Shown here: one piece after another, positions 1 to 10,800 of the stretch | Layout of the letters: the number at the start of each line of letters is the position of its first letter | How positions within the stretch are numbered: position 1 is the stretch's first letter | Program-made: the position numbers and the translations under genes | Origin: Darksidea phi | Lineage: Eukaryota; Ascomycota; Dothideomycetes; Pleosporales; Lentitheciaceae | Assembly: GCA_030770425.1 (NCBI GenBank) | Contig: JASJFT010000016.1 | Location: forward strand, 248,001 to 312,000 | Direction: 5' to 3' | Length of the DNA stretch: 64,000 nt | The notes under the pieces: model-generated | What the model saw: the letters and a program-made list of their open reading frames with translations, nothing else | The model's database searches: none | What the model was told of the DNA's origin: nothing

Positions 1-19
1 GCGCGCACTTGACATATTT

Positions 20-332
20 CTATCGAGTCAAACGCCTTCCAAGCCTTCCAAGCCTTCCTCTATATAAGCCTTTCCAATCTCCGATGCCGTATCTTGCGAT
101 AGAGAATCGGTTGTTGGCGTTGAGGTTGTTGCTTGGCCATGTCGTGCCGGTGCCGGTTCCCGCGCGTGAGTCCTGATAAGGGGCATGTCGCAGTTGCGCA
201 TCAGGAGGCTCGCTCACAGGACCTGGCGGACGGGCCGTATCGCCAGCCTTTTGACCAACGAGAAGAAAGTCTTCGACTAGACGGGCATGGAGTCGTTTGG
301 CGGGTCGGCGCTATCAGAATCATGGGAGATAA
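20..332. promoter_or_regulatory. Group of GATA-type sites upstream of the permease
   Basis: HGATAR motifs lie at 20-25 (reverse), 97-102, 174-179, 311-316 (reverse) and 327-332. Fungal GATA factors of the AreA/Nit2 type bind such sites in nitrogen-regulated genes, and the next gene is a nucleobase permease. The match is by motif only. The sites are 560 bp or more from the proposed start, and short motifs also occur by chance. Confidence 0.35.
34..58. repeat. 9-bp tandem repeat, 2.8 copies
   Basis: The unit GCCTTCCAA is repeated almost three times without a mismatch. It lies in noncoding DNA at the left edge. No function is apparent; it may be simple slippage. The rest of 1-893 shows no supported gene. 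Confidence 0.7.
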
Positions 333-893
333 GGAACATGGACTTTGCGGCAACATTCCCCCCCGTGGTCGGGCCAAACCGATTCACCTGCTCCTCTGGC
401 GTGCAATCTGTTGAGATTCGCAAGTTATATATGGAGCTCATGGCGGGCCTGTGTTTGTGTTGGCCAAGGACCATTCGAAGGATTGCGCTTCGTCTCGCAT
501 TCACAGTGTGACGTCATCTGAAGATCGCACCCAGAAGCCATCCACCCGCCCATAGGGAAAACTGCCATCAACGACGCAGAGCTAGAGCGGTCGGTGCATC
601 CAGTCGAAGCGCTCCAGTTCCTCGCCGCCACGCTGGATCCTTACCACGGCGGAGGCGAAAGCGAACCGCTGCTGGGCCGGGGAGCAAAATCGCGGCGCAC
701 AGACCAGCCCAGCCCGGATCAGCAGCCCCCACACGGCCCCCCGGTGCATAACAGCAGCAGGGACTATAACTACAGCCACGGCACCCTCGCCTCGAGCAGT
801 CGCAGCGCAAGCTTCTTGAAGGCTTCCGTTGTTGTCGCCACCTCTGTCGTGCACCACGCCAGCGACGAGCCTTGCCTCTCCAACTGGTCCATC

Positions 894-2760
894 ATGGAGA
901 AGGTCAAGAATTCCAAGGTGGGCTATTGGAGCGATAAGCTTGCCGTGGAGAGCGAGCCGGGCTTGACTACGGCACAGCTGATGCTTCAGTATGTTGTTCT
1001 GCTTGCAAAGGTCCAGGATTGAAGTTGAGAACGAAATAGCAACCATGACTTGAAGCCCGTAGAACCCGAAAGGAGGCAATGGGGGTAAGCCGCTTCCATG
1101 TGTGGGGCCTTTTTGCGATACGAGCTAATGGATGTAGGGCATGGAATTTTGTCGGTTTCTGGGTACGCAGTAGTCCAAGACACTATGCGCCGACTCCGCT
1201 TTGGATGAGCCTGACTGACCCGGTTAGATTGCCGATTCGTTCAACATAAACACTTGGATGATCTCGTCCAGCAACATCGCCGAGGGCTTGTCCTGGTGGC
1301 AGAGTTGGATTTGCGTTTGGCTCGGCTACTCCATCGCAGCCTGCTTTGTCTGCCTCACCGGCCGCATTGGCGCCACATACCACGTCTCCTTCCCCGTCAT
1401 CAATCGCGCCTCCTTCGGTATCTGGGGCGCCCTTTGGCCTGTCTTCAATCGCGCCGCCATGGCCTGCATCTGGTACGGCGTGCAGGCCTGGATCGGAGGT
1501 ACCTGTGTTTATCTCATGATCCGCAGTATCTGGAACAGTTGGCGCGACGGCCCTGCCGGTATACCCAACGGTATCCCGAGCTCTGGAACCACCACGGTGG
1601 CTTTTGCAAGCTTTTTCTTGTTCTGGTTGGGGAGCCTCCCGGCCATTTGGTTTCCTGTGCATAAGATTCGCCATTTGTTTACTGCGAAGGCATACTTTGT
1701 TCCCACGGCGGGACTTGCCTTCTTCATCTGGGCCATTGTGCGTGCCAAGGGCATCGGCCCCATCGTCAAGCAGCCTGGCACCGCAAAGGGATCGACGTTG
1801 GGCTGGTTAATGGTCCGCGGCATCATGAGCGCCATCGCAAATTTCGCGACCCTCATCGTTAATGACCCTGACTTTGCGCGTTTCGCGCGCAAACCCAAGG
1901 ACGCTTTCTGGTCGCAGCTTCTTACCATCCCGCTCGGTTTCGCCATCACTAGCTTCATTGGTATCATCGTGTCTTCCTCATCCACGGTAATTTTCGGCGG
2001 TGATCCAATCTGGAACCCGCTCACTCTTCTTGAATCCTTTTTAGACGAAGACAACGGCCACGGTCAACGCTTCGGCGTCTTCATCATAGCTGCAGCGTTT
2101 ACCCTCGCTCAACTGGGTACCAACATCGCTGCAAACTCCGTCTCCGCAGGTACCGATATGACTGCATTGGCACCGCGCTGGATCAACATCCGTCGTGGCG
2201 GTTATATCTGCGCACTCGTTGGGCTGGTCATGTGCCCATGGCAGTTGTTGAAGGATAGTAACAGCTTTACGACGTATCTGAGCGCTTACTCCGTCTTCCT
2301 GTCCTCCATTGCGGGCGTTATGATTTGCGATTATTATTGGGTGCGCAAAGGCTACCTCCAAATCAAAGATTTGTACTCCGGCAAGAAAACAGGCCCCTAC
2401 TACTACACATTTGGAGTCCACTGGCGAGGATACGCCGCCTACATTGCTGGTATCCTTATCAACGTGGTGGGTTTCGCTGGGGCTATTGGAAAAGAAGTTC
2501 CCATCGGCGCGAAGCATATTTATGATTTGAACTTCTTCGCCGGCTTCATCATTTCATCGGTAGTGTACTACGCCCTCTGCAAGTTTTTTCCCATCCCTGC
2601 GACGAGCGATAAGTGGCTCGAAGTCGGCGACGAGATCACAGAAATTTCGGTCGCGTATCGGGATAGCGATAGCGACAACGGAGCAACCTACGACGAGGAG
2701 GTCATGGCGGGCGGGAACGGGAAAGACCCAGTGCATGAGCGCACGTCGAAGAACTTCTGA
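894..2760 (+). CDS. NCS1-family nucleobase/allantoin permease (Fur type)
   Basis: This is a plasma-membrane symporter of the nucleobase:cation symporter-1 family, taking up uracil, allantoin or a related compound. Four exons give 565 residues: 894-988, 1040-1084, 1138-1162 and 1228-2760. The introns (51, 53 and 65 nt) were placed by GT..AG ends and by continuity of the family N-terminus: LML.NHDLKPVEPERRQWG, then WNFVGFW, then ADSFNINTWM at the first membrane helix. Exon 4 holds the remaining helices and the NDPDFARFARKPKDAFW segment. The ATG at 894 is preferred over the same-frame 594, whose extra 100 residues look unlike the family. Reading exon 4 alone would lose the N-terminal helix. The substrate cannot be told from sequence. 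GATA-type sites upstream would fit nitrogen control. Confidence 0.9.
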
Positions 2761-3422
2761 GGAGAACCCACTCGCCAGTACGAGCGGATAGAGAGGCGAG
2801 CATCCACCAAGATCAACGGCATGAAATTAGCGTCTATCGGGGAAGTTGACCATATCTGAGTGCATGTCTATACATACTTTGAGAATTTATAAATACCAGG
2901 CCGAAAAGGCCAGCATTACGCTGTCGCTACACCATACTACTTCCAAGCTTGTCCGCAACGGCCTTCTACATGGTGACTCTCATCATAATTATCGCTCCCA
3001 TCCATATTATCCACATCTACTTACATATATCGCCTGCCAGGCTATGATGTCGCCGAGATCCACACGTTATTTTCTCTGCCATCGCTTACAGTCATTGAGA
3101 AGGAGTTTGAGCTCCGCACGGAGTCGGACAGCGAGTTTGGTTTGCTGGATACGGATCCGAAGGACCATCGAGAGGGTTGAACGGTCTGCGTGCTACCAAG
3201 GAATTTATCCTCGACTCTGGCAGTGAACAAATGGTTCCCGGACGGGACGAGGGATCGACCACCGGGGGGAGATGGCTCAGCCGCGCCCTCCCGGGCACCT
3301 ATTTATTTCTATATCCTACAAGCATATCCCGATAGCTTCACATCTGTACAGAATACTCTCTGCTACGACCTCTATCGTACTTTCTCAACTTGCGCGTCCG
3401 CCACCGGTCTCACTTCCAAAGC
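2761..3422. other. Intergenic, no gene seen
   Basis: Short frames occur on both strands, but none shows a domain, a plausible exon chain or protein-like composition. It probably holds the permease 3' UTR and the promoter of the next gene. Confidence 0.6.
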
Positions 3423-4820
3423 ATGGATCGCCTCCCACAAGAATTAGTCGACCACATCTGCAGCTTTTTCTGGGTCGACGAGTTGAAAAACATACTGCTT
3501 CTGTCTCGCAGCTTCCAGCACGCCGCCGAAAGGTACTCCAATGCGTTTCGCTGTTTTAGTTTGACGGAGGAGAATGCGGACAAGTTTGTGGAGACGTATG
3601 GCGGTAGGAGGCTGCGGTATTTGAAGCAAGTGAAGTTTAGGACCAGCTTTCCTGCGGTTTCGAAGCTGCAGCACGACGAGAAAGGCGACGAGAACGACGA
3701 GGATAACAGCGTGTATCAGCCCAAGAAATATAAAGCCACGGAAAACAAATGTCGCGAAACGAAAGAGGGGCCCGATCGACTGGATGAAGACTTCACACGA
3801 CAGATTAACTCCCTATTCTCCATGTTAAAAAGGTTCGAAAGCCTCGGCATGAAGAACATCCACCTTATAATTTACACACCAACGCGGGAAGTAAATGTCG
3901 ACGGATGGGGTTTCCAACGCGCTTTTGTCAGCTGGCGTGCGCATCTTCTCACGCCTGAGAATCTTCCGAGTCTCGCATCTGTCTGTGCCTTGACTGTAAA
4001 GGCTCCAAGAGAGTATAAATTCTATGCGGGTGTGGCATCACCATCGCTGCGGAAGCTCGACGCCCGTGTACTTCTTGACTTGGCGACAAAGTTACCGAAC
4101 CTTAACACCTTGAGGTGCGAGTTTGGGGGAGACGAATGGCACGAAAGCTACCGGTGCCGTGAGCAGGAAGCGATTTATCGCTACATGACACATGACGGAG
4201 AGGGACTTCGCAGAGACTCGCGAAACGACTTTAGGAAAGCTCTGGATATCGTTGCGTTGCGCAATCTGCGTCATGCGTATCTCGATTTTCTTTCTCCTCT
4301 CAGTAAAGTGGAGGACATCACCAGCCTCCGCCTGCTCTCCTATCAACTTCGAACCTTGCATCTCCGCGTCCTCGCAGACGAGACATTGTTCTGGCCCACG
4401 AGCGGCGAGGCACCCTCCTGGCCAAACTTGGAAAACATGCATGTAGTGTTCCACATGTCCACTCCCTCCGGCTCATGGTACTTCCGGGGGCTGCCCAGAA
4501 TGGGAGAAGTAGCTGCGGCCGAATTCGAGGCCTATCCTCCTTTCGTTGACACCGATAAGGACGAAGAGCTATGGTTTGCAACCGTCGACATGGAACTGTC
4601 GTGGGACAAGTTCTATTATCAATTCCGCGTGGAGCCTAACGAAGAGACACTGGTGCCGTTCGTCACCGCTTTCGCGAAAGCTGCGGCTGAAATGCCCTCC
4701 CTCAAAGATTTTGCGATCCGGTCACCGCTTCGCTTTGACTTTGACGGCGTGGAGGACTGCGAGGAGCTTTACTATTCTCGGGTTTCGGACGAAGATTATG
4801 AGTACTATGTACACCTGTAG
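3423..4820 (+). CDS. F-box-like protein
   Basis: The single exon encodes 465 residues. The N-terminus (MDRLPQELVDHICSFF, then about 25 residues with LLLSRSFQHAAERYS) has the Leu-Pro-x-Glu-Leu pattern of an F-box, which binds Skp1 in SCF ubiquitin ligases. The rest is leucine-rich with LRR-like stretches (SLRKLDARVLLDLATKLPNL) that could select a substrate. The ATG at 3423 is chosen because the F-box starts at once; an earlier in-frame start at 3390 adds only 11 poorly fitting residues. The C-terminus ends abruptly after an acidic Tyr-rich tail, so a truncation is possible. Such genes are numerous and variable in filamentous ascomycetes. Its target is unknown. Confidence 0.7.
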   Translation: MDRLPQELVDHICSFFWVDELKNILLLSRSFQHAAERYSNAFRCFSLTEENADKFVETYGGRRLRYLKQVKFRTSFPAVSKLQHDEKGDENDEDNSVYQPKKYKATENKCRETKEGPDRLDEDFTRQINSLFSMLKRFESLGMKNIHLIIYTPTREVNVDGWGFQRAFVSWRAHLLTPENLPSLASVCALTVKAPREYKFYAGVASPSLRKLDARVLLDLATKLPNLNTLRCEFGGDEWHESYRCREQEAIYRYMTHDGEGLRRDSRNDFRKALDIVALRNLRHAYLDFLSPLSKVEDITSLRLLSYQLRTLHLRVLADETLFWPTSGEAPSWPNLENMHVVFHMSTPSGSWYFRGLPRMGEVAAAEFEAYPPFVDTDKDEELWFATVDMELSWDKFYYQFRVEPNEETLVPFVTAFAKAAAEMPSLKDFAIRSPLRFDFDGVEDCEELYYSRVSDEDYEYYVHL

Positions 4821-5044
4821 GACTAGTCAATCCATTTGTTCGCACCTTCCCGATAAACCTTCTAAAGTACATATGTCTTCTGTCAACTGAGTCGAGGAAG
4901 ACTTCTGATTCAATACACACCACGCAGTCTAAAGCTCTACTACCTATGTTACTAACCTCCCACTACTCATTCATGAAAGCTTGAACACGGGCGACAGTAA
5001 TAATTGCCTTATCGTGCCTCAAGGCTATTCCCGCCAAGCACTTG

Positions 5045-5797
5045 TCAGATCTTCTTGTGCACCCCTGACCACCACATCAAAAGATGGTCGTCTGGCCATA
5101 GGCTATTCAAGTGTTTTCGCCATTCGTCGTCATACAAGTCATCTGGTATCAGACCTTTTTCATCAGCATACAAAGCAATTCGGTCCAATGATAGACCATT
5201 GAACCATGGTCTGCCGCCATCCACGGGGGATTGATGACTGATCGCCTCCTCTGTCGAGTCCGACGTTCCACTAACACCGACACAACAGAAGGATATACCA
5301 CGATACTCATCACGAATCTCCCCTCCTTCAGGTCCGAAATTTTTCATATCTGCTTCCATACGCAGTGCAAAATTTCGCCTCGTTGTAAAGCGGGCCTGTT
5401 GTACGTCTGTGATATCTTGAAACAGACCCTCGCATTTCAGCTCGATAATCGTGCATACGTCGCCACGGGGAGACGTGACGACCAAATCCGCAGCTTCAAG
5501 TCGAGTATTGAAGACGTGTTGCTCTCGCTCAACATCGTAGCCATGTTCTTGGAAACATAGAGCCAACTCGACTTGAAACCAGCCTTCCCAGCCACCCTCC
5601 ATGTCGAAGGCTGAACAGATTTCGCGACGTTTCCTTTGGATTAGGTCAAAGATGATAATGGGGATGGATGAATCGATTATGATATAGGGAGTATCGGTTT
5701 GTTCCTTCTGAATCTCTTCAACCCACTTCGGCAGGGCGGCTTTGAGGACATCTTCATGGATCTCGAGAGGTGGGGAGGGCTGAAGGTAGGGTTTGAT
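5045..5797 (-). CDS. PD-(D/E)XK nuclease-like protein, 5' end unresolved
   Basis: The frame is open from 5797 to the stop at 5045 (250 codons). The only in-frame ATG near the front is at 5602, giving 185 residues. The 65 codons before it also look coding (PIIIFDLIQRKRREICSAF just upstream). Counting from that ATG, a helix with E12 is followed by D39, then E54-L-K56 in a hydrophobic strand (CTIIELKC), which is the D-x(n)-E-x-K pattern of the PD-(D/E)XK fold. An ATG at 5801 lies in another frame, and a one-base shift within its first 15 codons would join it to the long frame. So the gene is either frameshifted or has an upstream exon I cannot place. Nuclease activity is inferred from this motif only. 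It lies next to an F-box-like gene and a retroelement relic. Confidence 0.55.
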   Translation of the reverse strand: MKPYLQPSPPLEIHEDVLKAALPKWVEEIQKEQTDTPYIIIDSSIPIIIFDLIQRKRREICSAFDMEGGWEGWFQVELALCFQEHGYDVEREQHVFNTRLEAADLVVTSPRGDVCTIIELKCEGLFQDITDVQQARFTTRRNFALRMEADMKNFGPEGGEIRDEYRGISFCCVGVSGTSDSTEEAISHQSPVDGGRPWFNGLSLDRIALYADEKGLIPDDLYDDEWRKHLNSLWPDDHLLMWWSGVHKKI

Positions 5798-6258
5798 TCA
5801 TTGTGTTGCGCTACTAGGTCGTGAAGAGCGTCTGTCTCCGATTTTCGGTCAAATATGTCGCACTAGGCGTGTGCTGAGTGGGAAAGTGTTAATGGCAGCA
5901 AGTGGGTGGTCTGACCCCGGGTTAGCTGGGCAGGATTATCTAGTGGTCTTTGGCAAGTTTGCCTTGCGGCTTCGCCTTAGGCTGCCGGGCGCCCTAGTCT
6001 AGTGATCTTATTAGACCGAAGCTAGCCCAATTAAGGTAAGGTGCCTACCCCTACGGAGCAGCACACGATTGTCTTCTAGGAGTTACGATCCTCTTGGGAG
6101 GCAGTCGACAGTGATACCGCTGGGAAGGCGAAATTCAACCCTCGCTCAATCTATGGCACCCACTCCTTCTGGAAGGCTAGGTTCGACACTGGGGTCGCGG
6201 CTGTATTGCCCGCACCTTCTCTAACATTCCTTCTTGCCTTCAGCTCCTCCCTCTTCCA
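5798..6258. other. Noncoding, probably decayed retroelement sequence
   Basis: No intact frame is seen. The minus strand continues downstream of the Gag relic with many stops, so this is likely more of the same degraded element. I find no long terminal repeat or target-site duplication. Confidence 0.4.
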
Positions 6259-7049
6259 TCATCGTGAAGCTCTCTCAGCCATGGCTCGCGCCTTAAGTTT
6301 CAGACTCAGCTCCCAGCACTCATGGCGCGTAGGATTGTTCTTTCCGCACTGGGGGCAGTGCACCTGCGGACGCCGTTGTGCGACTAGTGCTGCTCCTTCT
6401 CTGCTCCGCTCTTTGAACCGTTGTCGCTGTTCTTCCTTTTCGGCTGCGAGTCCAGCCACTTTTGTGATAACGTCCCAGGCGTTTCGTTCTGGTATCAGTC
6501 GATTGTTCTGATAGAATGAGGTCAGGAAGACGTTGTAACTGTCGCCGATTCCAGTTAAGAATTGGTTCACAAAATGGGGTTCACTTATTTTGCAGGTCTC
6601 GTCGAGTAAATGAATTTCGTTTCGGGTGGTGCGAGGCTTTTCAACAAACTCTGACACATTGTTGCACTCTTCGGGGGTGAGGCCGGCTAATTCTGATCAA
6701 GGTGCTGAAATATCGCGCTCCCTTTAGTTGGAAACGACTCTTGAGCTTGACTAACGCTACGTCCACTCGGCTGACACCCTTAAATTCTTCTCGGGCATTT
6801 AGTCTATGGCGACTGCGGATCACTGAAAAACCTCTCTCTTTATTTTCTTCCAGATTTTCAACTCGGTTTAGGTATTCATTGTCGCTTTCCCTTTCGCGCC
6901 TGGCTGGCTACGCGGTTTGCTCGCGGAGCAGTTTCCCGAAGCCATAGAGGCCCAACCTGTCTTCCATCTTTTGGCTCCATTTCATGTATTGAGGGTCCGT
7001 CAAGGAGCGGGATCTGCTCGAGCTGACCGGATGCTGTCTTATCGTTCAT
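6259..7049 (-). pseudogene. Decayed Ty1/Copia-type Gag
   Basis: The minus strand holds pieces of a retrotransposon capsid protein in shifted frames. It starts at an ATG at 7049 (MNDKTASGQLEQIPLLDGP). A frame change near 7000 is followed by YMKWSQKMEDRLGLYGFGK and a stop. Next comes SRVDVALVK and, at 6657-6259, FLTGIGDSYNVFLTSFYQNN ending in a zinc-knuckle-like CPQCGKNN..C. The knuckle keeps its cysteines, but the usual histidine position is proline. No protease, integrase or reverse transcriptase is visible nearby. It is therefore an immobile 0.8 kb fragment. Confidence 0.75.
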
Positions 7050-7841
7050 TTTGATTTGAATGGGTGAACCTGGAACCGTGTGCGGAAACCTCGGATGCGC
7101 GGGAGCTACCGTATTTTAGCGCGTACCGCTCGGGCCCGCGTGACGCTCGATTTCAACCCGCTATACCAAACTTCCAACACCACCTTCATCGATACTTTGA
7201 AACACCTTCATCACACATCAAGAGGGACCATTGATTTGTATCACGATCCCTACGCGGATGAGGATGAAACATCTCCCTCGTCAAGCATTCCTACCCTCTC
7301 GCCCCCATTCTTGTCTCAGAATGGGGCCAGCTACATAGTTCAGAATCACCTCAAACCAACATGCGACAGCAGAATGACCTACCGCAAAGTCGAAAGCAAA
7401 GAAAAAAAGAAGAAAAAAATCTCGGGTTTAGCCATTCATCTCCAAGCTTAATCAAACAAACGGAGCCAGCTATCTTGGTAGCATATCCGGGTCGTCCTCA
7501 ATCCACAGGCCGATCAGGAAATCTGCCCAGCACCTGTTATTTGCTTCTAACGTTGTATGCTGTGAACATGTGTTTCGGGCCCTGCTCTTCTCTCTGAAAA
7601 TGTTCTGGTGTTCGGCGTTGAGTGGGTGAAATGCATCTTTCATTGGTTAACCCCGCAGCCTGTGCCGCATTCGTGCAGCCATACGGCGAACGGACCCGAG
7701 GAGGGCGCTTATTGATGTTTGCTGCCTTCTATAAGGATGCTACCTTTCTCGCGCAACACAAGTCGGGTGCTTGGGGATCCCTTTCGATTTTGAATCCATT
7801 TATACACTGTCACCCACGGCCCCCTCCCGACTTTAGAAAGT
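7050..7841. other. Intergenic, no gene seen
   Basis: A purine-rich tract (about 7395-7425, runs of A and AG) is the only compositional feature. A plus-strand frame at 7080-7451 has no recognisable domain or splice partner. The GTPase gene promoter presumably lies here. Confidence 0.5.
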
Positions 7842-10800
7842 ATGGCGACAAGGGTAGGTCCTCCTAGAGCAACATCCATTCGACTGTACTAAGCTCTTGT
7901 CATAGCGTCTGAACCAAGAGGTTGGCTCACCTTTTGCGAGCCACACAACCTCGAATCGAACGCCCACTGCGTCAATGAGCTCGACCTCTAGCCCTCCTAT
8001 TTTCACGCCGTCATCCACAACATTTACTTTCGGAGAGCAGCATTCATCTAGCCCATCTTTCAGTTTCGGGGCTCGGGCTGCGTCTAATCGAACAACTCCT
8101 GTCTCAAGTACGACGATGTCAGGAACATCCCCGTCGTCAACGCCGTTCGTGTTCGGCGAAGGACGTGCATCCACGCCATCTTTCGTATTTGAGGGCCGGT
8201 CTAGGTCCAATCGAGTGTCCCCAGCCCCGAGTACTACGACATCAGGAACACCCCGCCTCACACCATCATCGACACCATCTTTCACGTTCGGTGGCGATGG
8301 CGACCCAGACAGGCCTTTACCATCGGTGGAGAGAGACGTTTCATCAACAAGCAGTCGCCAAAGCACTCCGAGCACAACCTTGTATACACCATCGACTTCA
8401 ACGCATGCGGATCCGACTCGACAGGCCCCAGATCAGGATGTCGCTCTACAACAAATTGGTGACCTTCGTGACTTGAGGCTCACGTCTCGAACACTACAAA
8501 GTTCTTCTTCGCAGCGAGATACGCCTACGCCTTCAATCCATGTCAGTCCGTCAGCGCCTCCAAATGAATCCAGCCAACCGACAGCCAGCAGGTCCGAGAG
8601 CCTCGTCGGCGGCGTCACGGCTCTGCGCATAGAATCTCTCCAGGCAGATTCTCCAGGCGCCTCGGGGTTGCGCGAGAGCCGCTCTCCATCCCCATCCCGC
8701 CGTCGCCGCTCCGGATCCGGTATCAATAGAGACATATATCAAATTGAGAACGAAGAACCGCCACAAGCCTTGTTTCACATGCCGGAAGTCCAAGAGGCCC
8801 TTGCCAATGCAAGAGCCTTGACGTCAAGAATGGCCAACGTCCTTAGCAGTTCGAATTTGCATCAAGAAAACGGATCGAGCATTGAAAGCCTTCATCAACA
8901 AGCCACGAAACTAAACGGTTTCCAGCTACCATCGTCACGGATTGTGGGACTTGTTGGTGATTCCGGTGTAGGCAAGAGTAGCTTGATTAATTCCTTACTC
9001 GACAAGGTCGAATTAGCCAGAGCGGTAAGTGATCGTCATGAATTTGTCAGTACCTCCTAGCTAATCTTAAGATAATTAGAGCGGCAGCGGCAGTGCATGC
9101 ACATGTGCCGTTACAGAGTACATCTTCCACGATAGAGACAATTTCATCATTCATGTCGACTATTTCTCATTGGATGAGCTAAAGAAACAATTCGAGGAGC
9201 TATTAAGAGCTTTGCGTGATAATGAATCGTCTCGACGAAATTCAAGGAGTAGGGACGAAGACGTCGAAGACGACAATGATAGAAGAAGGTTGCAAAGAAA
9301 AGCGGATCTCGCTAGAGAAACATTCGGAGCGAGCTTCAGGGAGAGGCTCGCACAAACTCCGACTCTTCTTTCTTCCATGCCCTTCGAGCATGCTGTGGAG
9401 ACGATGGTCGAGTGGGCATCGCAGCTACTTCCTCGGCAAGGGAGGCAGGAATCGTTCAGTAGAGTCGAAGAGTGCTCTTCGCGATTGAGAGAACTAGCAT
9501 CAGAATCGGGTGACTCCTTGCCCAATGGAGCGCCTCGAACGTGCTGGCCCTTCATCCAGAAACTGCGAGTGTATTTGAGGGCTCACATTCTGAGCAAAGG
9601 ACTCATCATCGCCGACCTCCCAGGGCTCCGCGATCTCAACTCCGCTCGCAAGGCTATTACCGAGCGTTATGTCCGAAATTGCCACCAGATCTTCGTGGTC
9701 GCGAGGATCGATCGAGCCATCACGGACGAAAGTATCAAAGAGATTTTCGAACTGGCCAGTCGTGCTAACCTGTCCAAGGTCGACGTCATTTGTACAAGAT
9801 CTGAAGACGTCCAAACAATTGAAGCAAAGCACGACTGGCCAGCAGAAAGAGCAACGATCGAGGAGATGGAAAGGGAGATTGATGCTGACATAGAAGAAAT
9901 TAACTTTCTAAGGGATGAAATTGAGGAATACGAGCAAGATCTCCCAAACCTTACCAGGGAAGAAGAGCAGGAATACACGAGATTGCAGCAGGATTATCGC
10001 AGGGCTGAGAAATCCAGAGAAAATCACGAGTTTGAATTACGTCGTCATATTATCAAATTGCGAAACGACAGAGTTTGCGGCCACTTACGGGAGGAGTATC
10101 GGAACCACCCGATTGCTACAACACTGAAGATATTCTGCGCCAGTAACAATCTATACAGGGACAACCGTAAGAAGCCTGCTACGGCCGCTCTGCCTTACCT
10201 TACGTTGAGCGGTATCCCGGAGCTACGACGCTATTGTATTGGAATTGTTGCGGAGAGCCATCTTCGCGCGACCAGAGAATTTATTAAGGACGAAATACCG
10301 GCATTCCTTGGTTCTGTTAAACTGTGGGTCGAGGCTGGATCCGGCAATGCAAGCGCGGAGAGGAAACAACAGATCCTCGACGCTGTGTCTGCCATTCGGC
10401 GAGAACTAGATGAGGTACGCAGCTTACGGTCTCTTTGAATGCAATTCCAACCGTCTTCGGTACTGCGGAAGTTTATCCTCGAACGGGAAGACTCGGCTCA
10501 AACCTATCGGCTAGCATCTATACCGCCTATCGGTTTTTGGCTAGGGTGAAGGGCAAGTACGATCATTTTCAATAGCACTGCTGATTTGAGATTCCAGTTA
10601 ACATCTCCGATCTCTCAACTCGGTAACGTATCGCGCACTTTAGGCGAAGAATTCAACAGCCGCATCCACCTGCGCATGAGTACGTTCGACCTTGAGAGCG
10701 CTGGCGTCAATACTCATTAGCTTCAGGACAAAGCGGTCCACAATGGACTGAGGGTGCCAGAGAAGCAAGCTTGCACTGGCGAGGTGTATGTGCGTCCATT

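Noticed and set aside
594..893. Longer N-terminus for the permease
   Set aside because: The added 100 residues are Pro/Ser/Gly-rich and unlike the family; the ATG at 894 lies just before recognisable sequence.
10718..10720. TAG as a pseudogene-making stop in the GTPase
   Set aside because: A plausible 81-nt intron removes it and gives a better join to the conserved block; I kept it as a doubt rather than calling a pseudogene.
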